NCBI GenBank assembly: GCA_951812795.1
Contig: OX638325.1
Location: forward strand, 124,001-188,000
Direction: 5' to 3'
Length of the DNA: 64,000 nt
Source: an uncultured Dehalococcoidia bacterium
Lineage (GTDB): Bacteria > Chloroflexota > Dehalococcoidia > Lucifugimonadales > Lucifugimonadaceae
Shown: positions 8,920 through 17,694 of the stretch, one piece after another
Position numbering within the stretch: the stretch's first letter is position 1
Layout of the letters: each line of letters opens with the position of its first letter
Notes under the pieces: generated by a model
Told to the model about the DNA's origin: nothing
Seen by the model: only the letters and a program-made list of their open reading frames with translations
Database searches by the model: none
Position numbers and translations under genes: made by a program

Positions 8920-8925
8920 CCGATA

Positions 8926-10194
8926 ATGGATACAAGCATGCTTGAACTGATCGACAAATCCGCAACCGCGCGTTCGACCACCCATCGCGTCATGGTCGGT
9001 CACGTCCCGATCGGTGGGGGCAGTCCCGTCGTTGTGCAGTCGATGACCGACACGGATACCGCTGATATCGATAAGACCACATCTCAGGTCAAGTTGCTCG
9101 CCGACGCCGGCAGTGAAATCGTTCGCGTCACCGTCAATAACGATGACGCGGCTCGAGCAGTGCCAGAAATCGCCATGAGATTAACTGATTTGGGATGCGA
9201 CGTTCCGTTGGTCGGCGACTTTCATTTCATCGGACACCGCTTGCTCCGGGACCATCCAAAATGCACCGAAGCCTTGGCGAAGTTCCGCATTAATCCGGGA
9301 AACGTTGGGCGTGGCAAGAGACACGACGAGAACTTCGATGCCTTCATCGAAATCGCACGCGACCTCGGGAAACCAGTCAGGATCGGCGTCAATGCCGGCA
9401 GCCTTGACCCAGATCTGTTGGTCCAAAAAATGGACGAAAACTCACGACGCGTGAACCCGATGAGCGGCGACGATGTGGAACGTGAAGCGTTGGTGGAAAG
9501 CGCGATTGCCAGCGCCAGCGCGGCAGTAGACGTCGGCCTCCCTGAGACGTCGATGATTATCTCCTGCAAAGTGTCGCGCCTTGGGCAGATGGTTGAGGCT
9601 TACAAGACTCTGTCCAAATCGACCAAAATACCTTTGCATTTGGGGTTAACCGAAGCTGGGATGGGACAGAAAGGGATTGTCGCGACAACCGCCGCACTCT
9701 CGGTGCTGCTCTACGACGGCATCGGTGACACGATCCGATCCAGCTTGACCCCCGAAGTTGGTGGCGATCGTTCCAAAGAAGTCAAGCTGTGCCAAGACAT
9801 CCTTCAGGCACTCGGTATCCGAACCTTCCGCCCATCCGTAACGGCATGTCCGGGATGCGGGCGAACTACCTCGACGCTGTTCCGGGAGTTGGCGAGCGAT
9901 ATCCAGAAACAGATCGACGTCAACCTGCCAGATTGGAAACGGAGGTATCCCGGTTCGGAAACGCTCAAGGTGGCCGTTATGGGATGCGTAGTAAACGGTC
10001 CTGGCGAGTCACGGGCTGCCGACATCGGCATCTCACTGCCGGGAAGCGGCGAGAGCCCACGGGCGCCAGTATTCGTCGATGGTCAACGAGATCGTATGCT
10101 GTCGGGACCAACGATAGCCGAAGAGTTCATCGGCATGGTCAACGAGTACGTTGACCATCGTTGGGGCGCAAAAACCGACCGCAAACACACCTAG
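8926..10194 (+). CDS. ispG: 4-hydroxy-3-methylbut-2-en-1-yl diphosphate synthase
   Basis: IspG reductively opens MEcPP to HMBPP in the MEP pathway using a [4Fe-4S] cluster. The protein is 422 residues. The three cysteine ligands are Cys308 and Cys311 in CPGCGRTTSTLF and Cys354 in MGCVVNGPGESRAADIG, with the nearby conserved Glu. The N-terminal TIM-barrel part has VVVQSMTDTDTADI and VPLVGDFHF. The ATG at 8926 is 6 nt after the rseP stop. There is no good ribosome binding site, and a second ATG at 8938 is possible. Confidence 0.96.
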   Translation: MDTSMLELIDKSATARSTTHRVMVGHVPIGGGSPVVVQSMTDTDTADIDKTTSQVKLLADAGSEIVRVTVNNDDAARAVPEIAMRLTDLGCDVPLVGDFHFIGHRLLRDHPKCTEALAKFRINPGNVGRGKRHDENFDAFIEIARDLGKPVRIGVNAGSLDPDLLVQKMDENSRRVNPMSGDDVEREALVESAIASASAAVDVGLPETSMIISCKVSRLGQMVEAYKTLSKSTKIPLHLGLTEAGMGQKGIVATTAALSVLLYDGIGDTIRSSLTPEVGGDRSKEVKLCQDILQALGIRTFRPSVTACPGCGRTTSTLFRELASDIQKQIDVNLPDWKRRYPGSETLKVAVMGCVVNGPGESRAADIGISLPGSGESPRAPVFVDGQRDRMLSGPTIAEEFIGMVNEYVDHRWGAKTDRKHT

Positions 10195-10222
10195 ATTTAC
10201 CGAGAGGGACCGCAAACCACGG

Positions 10223-11938
10223 ATGCGAGCATCAAAGTTTTACATCAAGACGACTCGTGAGGCACCAGTAGAGGCCGAGTCGATTAGCCACAAGTACCTC
10301 ACCCGAGGCAGCTTTATCCAGCAGATCGCAGCAGGCATCTTCAGCATCATGCCGTTCGGACAGCGCAGTCTGGACAAGATACGCAACATTATTCGCGAAG
10401 AGATGAACGCCATTGGCGGTCTCGAAGTTACGATGCCCGTCGTTCAGCCGCGTTCTATTTGGCAGGAGAGTGGTCGAGCAGATACCTACATCCCGCCACT
10501 TGCGCGATTCTCCGACCGTCGCGAACGCGAGATGGTTCTCGCGCCGACTCACGAGGAAACGGTATCCATTATGGGACGCTATGGGATAGCCAGTCATCGC
10601 GACATGCCGCTCATCCTGTACCAAATACAGACCAAATTCCGTGACGAGACTCGATCTCGTGGTGGCCTCCTGCGCGTTCGTGAGTTCGAAATGAAGGACG
10701 CATATTCTTTCGATGCCGATGCGGAGGGATTGGACGCCAGTTACAATGCCATGGCTCAGGCCTACCACAACATTTTCTCAAGGTGCGGCTTGAATGCGGT
10801 GATGGTTGAAGCCGACTCCGGATCCATCGGTGGCAAGGATTCCGCTGAATTCGCGCTGCTCGCCGATAGTGGGGAAGACACCGTGTTGACGTGCGATTCC
10901 AATGCTTGCGGCTACGGCGCGAATCTCGAGAAGGCCGAATTCTTGAAGATTCGTAATGCGTCGGAGATTGCCAAGGAGGTCGAAAAATTCGCGACTCCGG
11001 GGATAAAGACGATCCAAGAATTGGCGACAGCCGAGGGAGTTACCGAATCGAAGACACTAAAAGCGGTTTTCTACACCATCGAGGACCAGGTTTACGTAAT
11101 TGTGATTCGCGGCGACTATGAGGTGAACGAGACTAAGGTGCGAAATCTGATGGGTGGCGCCGGACCCCGATTGGCGACGCGTGATGAGGTATCAGCCGCC
11201 GGGTTCGTGGCCGGGTCAGCGTCTGCGGTCGGTATCGACAGCAAATATGTGATTGCCGATGATTCAGCGGTAGAGAATGCGAATCTCCTTGCTGGTGCCA
11301 ATGAAGAGGGGTACCACCTCCGCAACGTCAATTTCAGGCGCGATTGGGACGCCGATCAAATTGGTGATATCGCCGCCGCGGTGGAAGGGCACAAGTGTCG
11401 TCGTTGCGATGGCGCCTCTCTTCGGCAACACCGGGGCATCGAGGTCGGGCACATATTCAAGTTGCGAACCATCTACAGCGATGCGATGAACGTCAAATTC
11501 AACGACGTAGGCGGCAAGCTACAGCCAGTGTTCATGGGCTGCTACGGGATTGGGACGGGACGATTGCTGGCCGCTGCGGTTGAAGCCAATCATGATGACC
11601 GGGGGATGACATTGCCCCGATCCATTGCGCCTTTCGAAGTCGTCGTCGTTGGCGTCAACATGCACAACAACGACGAAGTGCGCGAACTCGCCGAGTCGCT
11701 TTACCAACAACTGAACGATGTTGGGATCGACACACTTCTGGATGATCGAGTCGAAGCGCCGGGGGCGAAATTTGCGGATGCCGACCTGATTGGGATGCCG
11801 GTTCGGGTGGTCGTCAGCCCGCGAAGCATCCAAAACGGCGGCGTCGAGGTCAAACATCGCAAGGCGGCACCATCCGAATCCACCATCCATGCCGTTGACG
11901 AGGCGGTCCCAGCGGTTCAAGCAATGTTGAATCGCTGA
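10223..11938 (+). CDS. proS: Prolyl-tRNA synthetase (bacterial type with editing domain)
   Basis: ProRS charges tRNA-Pro. A matching tRNA-Pro(TGG) gene is present at 35684. The ATG at 10223 gives 571 residues and has a GAGAGGGA site upstream. The conserved MRASKFYIKTTREAP opening supports it over the longer open frame that starts inside ispG. Class II motifs are visible: motif 2 (TKFRDETRSRGGLLRVREF), and motif 3 with GCYGIGTGRLLAA near the C-terminal third. The region at about 230-390 is the INS editing domain of bacterial-type ProRS, with LKAVFY and GDYEVNETKVRN. A C-terminal anticodon-binding domain ends at residue 571. Confidence 0.96.
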   Translation: MRASKFYIKTTREAPVEAESISHKYLTRGSFIQQIAAGIFSIMPFGQRSLDKIRNIIREEMNAIGGLEVTMPVVQPRSIWQESGRADTYIPPLARFSDRREREMVLAPTHEETVSIMGRYGIASHRDMPLILYQIQTKFRDETRSRGGLLRVREFEMKDAYSFDADAEGLDASYNAMAQAYHNIFSRCGLNAVMVEADSGSIGGKDSAEFALLADSGEDTVLTCDSNACGYGANLEKAEFLKIRNASEIAKEVEKFATPGIKTIQELATAEGVTESKTLKAVFYTIEDQVYVIVIRGDYEVNETKVRNLMGGAGPRLATRDEVSAAGFVAGSASAVGIDSKYVIADDSAVENANLLAGANEEGYHLRNVNFRRDWDADQIGDIAAAVEGHKCRRCDGASLRQHRGIEVGHIFKLRTIYSDAMNVKFNDVGGKLQPVFMGCYGIGTGRLLAAAVEANHDDRGMTLPRSIAPFEVVVVGVNMHNNDEVRELAESLYQQLNDVGIDTLLDDRVEAPGAKFADADLIGMPVRVVVSPRSIQNGGVEVKHRKAAPSESTIHAVDEAVPAVQAMLNR

Positions 11939-11990
11939 ATCAAATCCGAAAAACCGCATTCACCGTATCGATAATATGTGCGGCGAATCA

Positions 11991-12019
11991 TTGTGCGAGT
12001 AACTTCCGAACGTGATAGA
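11991..12019 (+). promoter_or_regulatory. Candidate promoter of the nusA leader
   Basis: TTGTGC (11991-11996) and GATAGA (12014-12019) are separated by 17 bp and lie 124 nt before nusA. Both boxes match sigma-70 consensus only partly, so this is weak. It is supported by position, because a leader hairpin follows. Confidence 0.28.
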
Positions 12020-12063
12020 GTCGAATCAATAAGAACGCACATTGCGGCTGCGATGTGTTGAGG

Positions 12064-12092
12064 AAGTGGGCGGGCGCCCACTTTTTCTTTTT
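12064..12092 (+). terminator. Intrinsic terminator/attenuator hairpin in the nusA leader
   Basis: AAGTGGGC (12064-12071) pairs perfectly with GCCCACTT (12076-12083) around a GGGC loop, followed by TTTCTTTTTTT. It stands 50 nt before the nusA start and 125 nt after the proS stop. It may end the rpsB-proS transcript or attenuate nusA-infB transcription. In many bacteria a similar hairpin precedes the rimP-nusA operon, so feedback through NusA is plausible. Confidence 0.8.
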
Positions 12093-12142
12093 TGGGCATA
12101 GCGCGACGTAGCCGATATTGCAAATGATGGAGGTCTAGCAAG

Positions 12143-14044
12143 ATGAAGAGCGACATGCTGCTTGCGGTAATGCAGCTCTCCGCGGAACGAAATCTTCCGC
12201 AGGAGTCAGTCGTCTCGGCATTTGAAGACGCCATCGCTGCTGCCTATCGAAGAGACCCCGCTGTCGATGAACAAGATGTGGCGGTGAAACTCGACCCGGA
12301 GAGCGGTGAAGTGATCATCAACACCGTAGTTCACGTGGTTGATGAGTTGGATGAAATAGACCCGCGTGGCCAGGTAGATGTCGAGCAAGCTCGCACGTTG
12401 AGCGCGGATGCCCGACCAGGTGACGACATTATCACCGGCGTTCTCGATTTCACGCCGCAACGAATCGCCGCGCGCACGGTAACCCAAGTCCTGATGCAGC
12501 GCTTGCGGAGCGCCGAACGGCGGCTCGTGTTCGAGCAGTACGCCGACAAAGAAGGCGAGATCATCTCCGCTCCGATCCGAAGGGTGGCATCCTCGCGTCA
12601 ACTCGAATCTTTCAGCGACCGACCTACTGTTTTCGTTGATCTGGGTAAGGCTGACGCGATAATGCCGGGCGACGAGCAAAGTCCCAACGAGCGCTACCGC
12701 ACGGGCATGGAGCTCAAATTTTTCGTCGTACGTGTCAGTGACGAGACCGAAGATGGCGATGGTTCGCCTGAAATCGTGGTTTCCCGCCGACACCCGATGT
12801 TACTCCGGCGTTTGATGGAGTTAGAAGTCCCCGAAGTAAAGTCTGGTCTCGTCGAAATCAAGTCCATCGCGAGACAGGCCGGAGCCCGGAGCAAGATCGC
12901 CGTTTACTCGAACAAACACGATATTGACCCTATAGGTGCCTGCGTCGGTCTTCGCGGTATCCGCATACAAAACATCGTCACCGAATTGATGGGCGAGAAG
13001 ATCGACATCTTGGAATGGAGTGACGACCCTTCCGTCTTTATCGCAAATTCACTGGGTCCGGCGCAGGTCGAGGATGTGGTCGTTGTCGACGACGATACCG
13101 TCGAGGTAATCGTCCCAGAAAACCAACTGTCGCTTGCGATTGGCAAAGATGGCCAAAATGTTTCACTGGCGACCCGCCTTTCCGGTTTTCGCATCGACAT
13201 CAAGGGTTCCGCAGCTTACGCTGAGGAGCTGATCGAACGACAGCGTCAACGAGAGGCAGATGAGGCGCAACTGGCCGCTGAAGGTGAAGCAGCGAGGTTA
13301 GCCCTCGAAGCCGAAATCGCGGAACGAGTCGCTGCAGAAGCTGAAGAGCGGCAACGACTCAGCGAAATCGAAGAAGCAGCGATCGCAGACGTCGAGACCG
13401 AAGCAGAATCCGAACCTGTTGCCGAATCCCTCGCCGAACCTGATCCCGTTGAAGTCACTCCGGTTCTGTACGTCCCGGAATCAGAAGAGGTGGAGCAATC
13501 CGAACCCGAATCGGAGATGGTCGTCGCTCTCGACCAAGCAGAAACAGCAGTGCCGGAAATCGAAGAAGAATCCGTTGCGGAGATTGCCGTTGAGCTGACT
13601 GACGACGAGGAGGTCGTTGAAGACGAGATATCGCCAACCACCGAAGACCCGGTTGTTTTCGAGGAAGAAACACCGCCAGCGCCGTTGATGCCCGCATTGT
13701 TTGTTCCGAATGTACAGCGGCCTGAACCGCCGCCATCGGTCACGGGGCCGGCGGAGGAAGACCTCGATCTCGAACTCCTCGAATTGGAGGAGAAGCTTAA
13801 GGAACTCGAAATCGAGGAGCAAGAGCGCGCCGAAGCCGAGCGTGCAGCTGCTGAGTTGGAAGCATTGGAACAGGACATCGATTCCGACGATCTTTGGATG
13901 TTGCCCAGCGAAGTTGAAGTCGTCACTGACACGAGCGAATCGGGTCTGCGGTTCGCCGAGGACATCTCCGGGTATCGTGATGAAGAAGGCCGTCGCGGTG
14001 GCGGTCGTAGACGTGGCGGCAGTTCGCGCAGAAACCGACGCTGA
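12143..14044 (+). CDS. nusA: Transcription termination/antitermination factor NusA with long acidic C-terminus
   Basis: NusA binds RNA polymerase and modulates pausing, termination and antitermination. The protein is 633 residues, whereas 340-500 is usual. The N-terminal RNAP-binding domain covers residues 1-125, an S1 domain about 130-205, and two KH domains about 210-350. Landmarks are SRRHPMLLRRL, GACVGLRGIRIQNI and VPENQLSLAIGKDGQNVSLA. The remaining 280 residues are rich in Glu/Ala with coiled-coil character (EIEEQERAEAERAAAELEAL). They finish in a basic tail of Arg and Gly at 620-633. The ATG at 12143 follows GGAGG. No rimP gene lies before it, unlike the usual order. Confidence 0.95.
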   Translation: MKSDMLLAVMQLSAERNLPQESVVSAFEDAIAAAYRRDPAVDEQDVAVKLDPESGEVIINTVVHVVDELDEIDPRGQVDVEQARTLSADARPGDDIITGVLDFTPQRIAARTVTQVLMQRLRSAERRLVFEQYADKEGEIISAPIRRVASSRQLESFSDRPTVFVDLGKADAIMPGDEQSPNERYRTGMELKFFVVRVSDETEDGDGSPEIVVSRRHPMLLRRLMELEVPEVKSGLVEIKSIARQAGARSKIAVYSNKHDIDPIGACVGLRGIRIQNIVTELMGEKIDILEWSDDPSVFIANSLGPAQVEDVVVVDDDTVEVIVPENQLSLAIGKDGQNVSLATRLSGFRIDIKGSAAYAEELIERQRQREADEAQLAAEGEAARLALEAEIAERVAAEAEERQRLSEIEEAAIADVETEAESEPVAESLAEPDPVEVTPVLYVPESEEVEQSEPESEMVVALDQAETAVPEIEEESVAEIAVELTDDEEVVEDEISPTTEDPVVFEEETPPAPLMPALFVPNVQRPEPPPSVTGPAEEDLDLELLELEEKLKELEIEEQERAEAERAAAELEALEQDIDSDDLWMLPSEVEVVTDTSESGLRFAEDISGYRDEEGRRGGGRRRGGSSRRNRR

Positions 14045-14069
14045 CCGAACCGCAGACGGGGGTGAACAT

Positions 14070-14345
14070 ATGCCGAACAATCGGCATGTGCCAATACGGA
14101 CCTGCGTTCTTTGCGGAGACAAACGCCCGAAACATCAGTTGATCCGGATCGTGCGCAAGGATGATGATTCGGTGTGCATCGACGAGCGTAGCAGGATATC
14201 CGGCAGAGGGTGTTACGTATGCATGAAAGCGATGAAGCTCGAACCGCGCCGAATTAACGATAAGATAAAGAGAGCACTGAAACTACAAACGGACCTCTCC
14301 GCGGAATTTGTCGAGAATCTGTCGGTGCGGATAATGTCCGAGTAG
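14070..14345 (+). CDS. ylxR: YlxR-family RNA-binding protein (RnpM)
   Basis: This small basic protein has 91 residues and belongs to the YlxR/DUF448 family. In Bacillus it binds RNase P RNA and modulates its activity (named RnpM there). The family core is visible: VPIRTCVLCGDKRPKHQLIR and SGRGCYVCMKAM. The start ATG 14070 is preceded by GGGGGTG. The open frame extends far upstream inside nusA but that part is out-of-frame nusA coding. It has the classical position between nusA and infB. Confidence 0.9.
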   Translation: MPNNRHVPIRTCVLCGDKRPKHQLIRIVRKDDDSVCIDERSRISGRGCYVCMKAMKLEPRRINDKIKRALKLQTDLSAEFVENLSVRIMSE

Positions 14346-14378
14346 TGTGGTATCGGGACGGGATTCGAGAAAGAGCTA

Positions 14379-16235
14379 ATGGCAAGATCACCAAGAACAC
14401 GTCAACGACGCGGCGGTGGCCGCCGCCGTACTAGCAACGGGTCGCCTGATCGGCCTGCGCAACGGCGCGAGGTAGTGAAGTTTGCCGGGCCCGTAGATCT
14501 CCCGGCCGAGATCAGCGTGGCGGAACTTTCGGAAGTTATCCGAAGGTCGCCAATCGAGATCATTAAAGAACTCATGCGCCTCAACATGATGGTTGCCATG
14601 AACGACTCGGTGGATTTTGAAGTGGCTGCGACAGTGGCGGTTCGTCTCGGTGTCCGAGTTCGCAAACCGGCCGACATCGAGGAATCAGAAGCCTCGGATC
14701 GTGTCGGTGTTGATGATGAAGCTGGCAAGGTCGAGCCCCGTCCCGCCGTCGTCGCGGTGATGGGTCACGTCGATCACGGAAAGACAACGTTGCTCGACGC
14801 TATCCGCGGCACGAATGTCGTTGATGCTGAAGCAGGCGGAATAACTCAAAGCATTGGGGCGTACCAGATCGACCACGATGGACAGTTGATAACGTTCATC
14901 GACACGCCTGGACATGAAGCATTTACGGCGATGCGAGCACGTGGGGCACAGGCCACCGATATCGCGGTGATCGTCGTTGCCGCCGACGATGGAGTGATGC
15001 CGCAAACGATTGAAGCGATCAATCACGCCAAAGCAGCGCAAGTTCCGATCATCATCGCCGTTAACAAGATCGATCTTCCAGGAGCAGACAGGACGCGAGT
15101 TACGACGGAGTTGCTCGAACACGACCTGATCGTCGAAGAACTCGGCGGCGAAGTACTTTCCGTGCCGGTGTCCGCGCTCAAAGGCGAAGGCGTTTCAGAT
15201 CTGATTGATTCGTTGCTGCTGTTGTCGGAAGTGTCCGAGTTTACAGCCGACCCCGAGCGAGATGCCATCGGCGTCGTTGTCGAGGCTTCCCTTGACCGGT
15301 TCCGCGGTCCAGTTGCGACCGTGATCGTTCGATCTGGCACCGTTCGCATCGGCGACACTGTGGTCGCCGGCGACAAGTTTGGTCACGTGCGACGGATGGT
15401 TGATGGGTTTGGAAATGTAATCACAGAAGCGGGACCTTCGGTTCCGATCGAAATCTTGGGACTGAACGGTGTTCCGGAGTCGGGTCAACAATTTGAAGTC
15501 GTAGACGACGAGAGGGAAGCGCGTCAACGAATCGACACTCGTCTTCGGCAAGAAAACCGGCGTCACGAGTCAGGTCGTCCGTCGACTGTCGCAGAGGTCC
15601 TTAGGCACCGACAGAGTTACGACGCTGAGGAATTCAATCTGGTCGCCAAGACCGGCGCACAGGGTACTATCGATGCCGTCCGCCGCGCCGTCGACGGCTT
15701 GTCGTCACCGGATGTTCAAGTCAAGCTGCTGCACGCCGCGACCGGCCCGATTTCAGAGTCGGACGTAATGCTCGCATCAGCGTCTGATGCCATGATCGTA
15801 GGTTTCGAAACAACGGTTGAACCGGCGGCCTCCAGGTTAGCCAATCAAGAAGGTGTCCCGATCAGGACATACGACATCATCTATACGATGATCGATGACG
15901 TGAAGCAGGCGGCTTCCCGCCTTACTGAACCCGAGCAACAGGAAGTTGTCCTTGGCCGCGCAACCGTGTTGGAGGTGTTCCCGCATGGTCGGCGAGAACG
16001 TATCGCCGGTGTCCGGGTGAACTCCGGCTTGATGCGTCGCAACGCCCGAATGACGGTGACGCGACGTGGCGACGAGATTTTCGAAGGTGCGGTCTCGTCA
16101 ATGCGGCATTTCGACGAAAACGTCAGAGAGATCGCCACCAATTACGAAGGCGGTATCGTGCTTGACGGCTTCCACGAATACGAACCAGGCGACATCATCA
16201 CCTGCTACGAGATGCAGGCGGTTCAGAATCGATAG
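14379..16235 (+). CDS. infB: Translation initiation factor IF-2
   Basis: IF-2 is the GTPase that brings fMet-tRNA to the 30S subunit. The protein is 618 residues, short for the family because the N-terminal linker is reduced. A basic Arg/Gly-rich start ([12 protein letters not shown]) is followed by one IF2-N domain at about 35-100. The G domain begins with [12 protein letters not shown] (129-140), followed by [16 protein letters not shown] and NKIDLPGA. Domain II and the C-terminal fMet-binding domain ([15 protein letters not shown]) complete it. It sits between ylxR and rbfA. Confidence 0.97.
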   Translation: MARSPRTRQRRGGGRRRTSNGSPDRPAQRREVVKFAGPVDLPAEISVAELSEVIRRSPIEIIKELMRLNMMVAMNDSVDFEVAATVAVRLGVRVRKPADIEESEASDRVGVDDEAGKVEPRPAVVAVMGHVDHGKTTLLDAIRGTNVVDAEAGGITQSIGAYQIDHDGQLITFIDTPGHEAFTAMRARGAQATDIAVIVVAADDGVMPQTIEAINHAKAAQVPIIIAVNKIDLPGADRTRVTTELLEHDLIVEELGGEVLSVPVSALKGEGVSDLIDSLLLLSEVSEFTADPERDAIGVVVEASLDRFRGPVATVIVRSGTVRIGDTVVAGDKFGHVRRMVDGFGNVITEAGPSVPIEILGLNGVPESGQQFEVVDDEREARQRIDTRLRQENRRHESGRPSTVAEVLRHRQSYDAEEFNLVAKTGAQGTIDAVRRAVDGLSSPDVQVKLLHAATGPISESDVMLASASDAMIVGFETTVEPAASRLANQEGVPIRTYDIIYTMIDDVKQAASRLTEPEQQEVVLGRATVLEVFPHGRRERIAGVRVNSGLMRRNARMTVTRRGDEIFEGAVSSMRHFDENVREIATNYEGGIVLDGFHEYEPGDIITCYEMQAVQNR

Positions 16236-16279
16236 ATGATCAGCTCTGGTCGACCATCAGCCATGAGTCACGCTCAGGC

Positions 16280-16618
16280 ATGACAAGAAGAATCGAGCGC
16301 GTAGAAAAAAACGTGCAGCGAATCGTAGGGGAGATCATCCAGGAAGAGTTGCGACCGCCCGGCATGGTTTCCGTAATGGATGTTACGTGCGACACACGAT
16401 TGACAACCGCTAGGGTTGCCGTAAGTGTCTACGCATCAGATTCAGGACCGCGTGCCACGGTCGAGTATCTCGAAAGACGTACCGCGTTCATCCGGCGCGA
16501 GTTGAGTGCCCGGGCGCAGATGCGCCGGACGCCAAAGATCGAATTCGTACTTGACACGTCGCTCCAAGACGGTCAGATCATGATTGATCTGATTTCAGAT
16601 GTTTCATCGAGCCGTTGA
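16280..16618 (+). CDS. rbfA: Ribosome-binding factor A
   Basis: RbfA is a KH-like 30S maturation factor. The protein is 112 residues, the normal length, and starts at ATG 16280. It begins with RRIERVEKNVQRIVGEIIQE, then has MVSVMDVTCDTRLTTARVAVSVY and ends in PKIEFVLDTSLQDGQIMIDLI, all family hallmarks. It follows infB by 44 nt and precedes truB by 24 nt. Confidence 0.95.
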   Translation: MTRRIERVEKNVQRIVGEIIQEELRPPGMVSVMDVTCDTRLTTARVAVSVYASDSGPRATVEYLERRTAFIRRELSARAQMRRTPKIEFVLDTSLQDGQIMIDLISDVSSSR

Positions 16619-16642
16619 AGGAACCACAGCCGCCTCTCCGAT

Positions 16643-17596
16643 ATGCAGAATCCAATCAGCCCGATAGGCGGATTTCTGAATGTCGACAAACCTGGAGATT
16701 GGACTTCCTCAGACGTCGTAGCGAAGTTACGATCCGCATTCCAGCTGCGCAAGCGCCGAATAAAGATCGGTCACGGCGGCACATTGGACCCGATCGCTAC
16801 CGGAGTGTTGCCAATCTGCGTCGGCAACGCAACGCGTCTGTCCCAGTACGTGTTGTCCGGAGATAAAACCTATCTCATGTCCGTGCGCCTCGGCGTCACC
16901 ACGGACACCTACGACTCAGAAGGCAAAACCATTGATCAACACGATCATCGCGGAGTCTCGTTGTCTCATGTCAATTCGGCAATGAATGGATTTGACGGTG
17001 AAATCGAACAGATTCCGCCGATGTACAGCGCAATCAAAATAAAGGGGCAACCTTTATACAAACTTGCTCGGCAAGGCAAAATCGTCCCGCGCGAACCAAG
17101 GAGGGTAAACGTAAAATCGTTGACGTTGAGCGAATGGCATCCGCCAGATTTCAAGTTGCGAATCGAATGTGGCAGCGGCTTCTACGCGCGGAGCCTCGCA
17201 CATGACCTCGGTCAAATCTTGGGTTGCGGCGCACATATGACATCGCTTCGTCGAGAAAGGGCAGGGGTGTTCGATATCGAAGATTCCATCTCAATTGACG
17301 AATTAACCGCAGGCGCAGCCGATGACTCGTGGGCGCGTCATTTGCTAAAACCAGACTATGTGTTGAAACACTTCGATGCGATATGCGTCGGAGACCTACA
17401 GGCGGCAGCGTTTACACACGGAATGGAGACGGATGTCGATCAGACATCGTCCGAATCTGGTGAAGTGAAAGTACGCGTATACGGAAACACCGATGAGTTA
17501 TTGGGTTTGGGGTACCACAATCTAGCGACTGGCCGTTTGCGACCGGTGAAAGTGTTCCGCGCGGCAATCGAACCGAGCGAATCATCTCAGATGTAG
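16643..17596 (+). CDS. truB: tRNA pseudouridine(55) synthase
   Basis: TruB isomerises U55 to pseudouridine in the T loop of tRNAs. It has 317 residues from ATG 16643. The catalytic Asp49 is in KIGHGGTLDPIATGVLPICV. GGFLNVDKPGDWTSSDVV precedes it, and the conserved VPREPRRVNVKSLTL and CGSGFYARSLAHDLG follow. This is the last gene of the translation run. The usual successors ribF and rpsO are absent, and the next gene is an antiporter after a 98-nt gap with no obvious terminator. Confidence 0.96.
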   Translation: MQNPISPIGGFLNVDKPGDWTSSDVVAKLRSAFQLRKRRIKIGHGGTLDPIATGVLPICVGNATRLSQYVLSGDKTYLMSVRLGVTTDTYDSEGKTIDQHDHRGVSLSHVNSAMNGFDGEIEQIPPMYSAIKIKGQPLYKLARQGKIVPREPRRVNVKSLTLSEWHPPDFKLRIECGSGFYARSLAHDLGQILGCGAHMTSLRRERAGVFDIEDSISIDELTAGAADDSWARHLLKPDYVLKHFDAICVGDLQAAAFTHGMETDVDQTSSESGEVKVRVYGNTDELLGLGYHNLATGRLRPVKVFRAAIEPSESSQM

Positions 17597-17694
17597 AATC
17601 TCAGTTTGGCAAGGAATTCGAGTCAAGTCTGTATGCGTCGTGCCTCCTGATTGCCGTTAGAAACCGAGCCTAAGACCTCACAAAGCATCGACAA

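Noticed and set aside
13246..14094. 282-codon minus-strand frame inside nusA
   Set aside because: It is very Ser/Arg-rich because it reads the reverse of Glu/Ala codons in the acidic NusA tail. No family resemblance.
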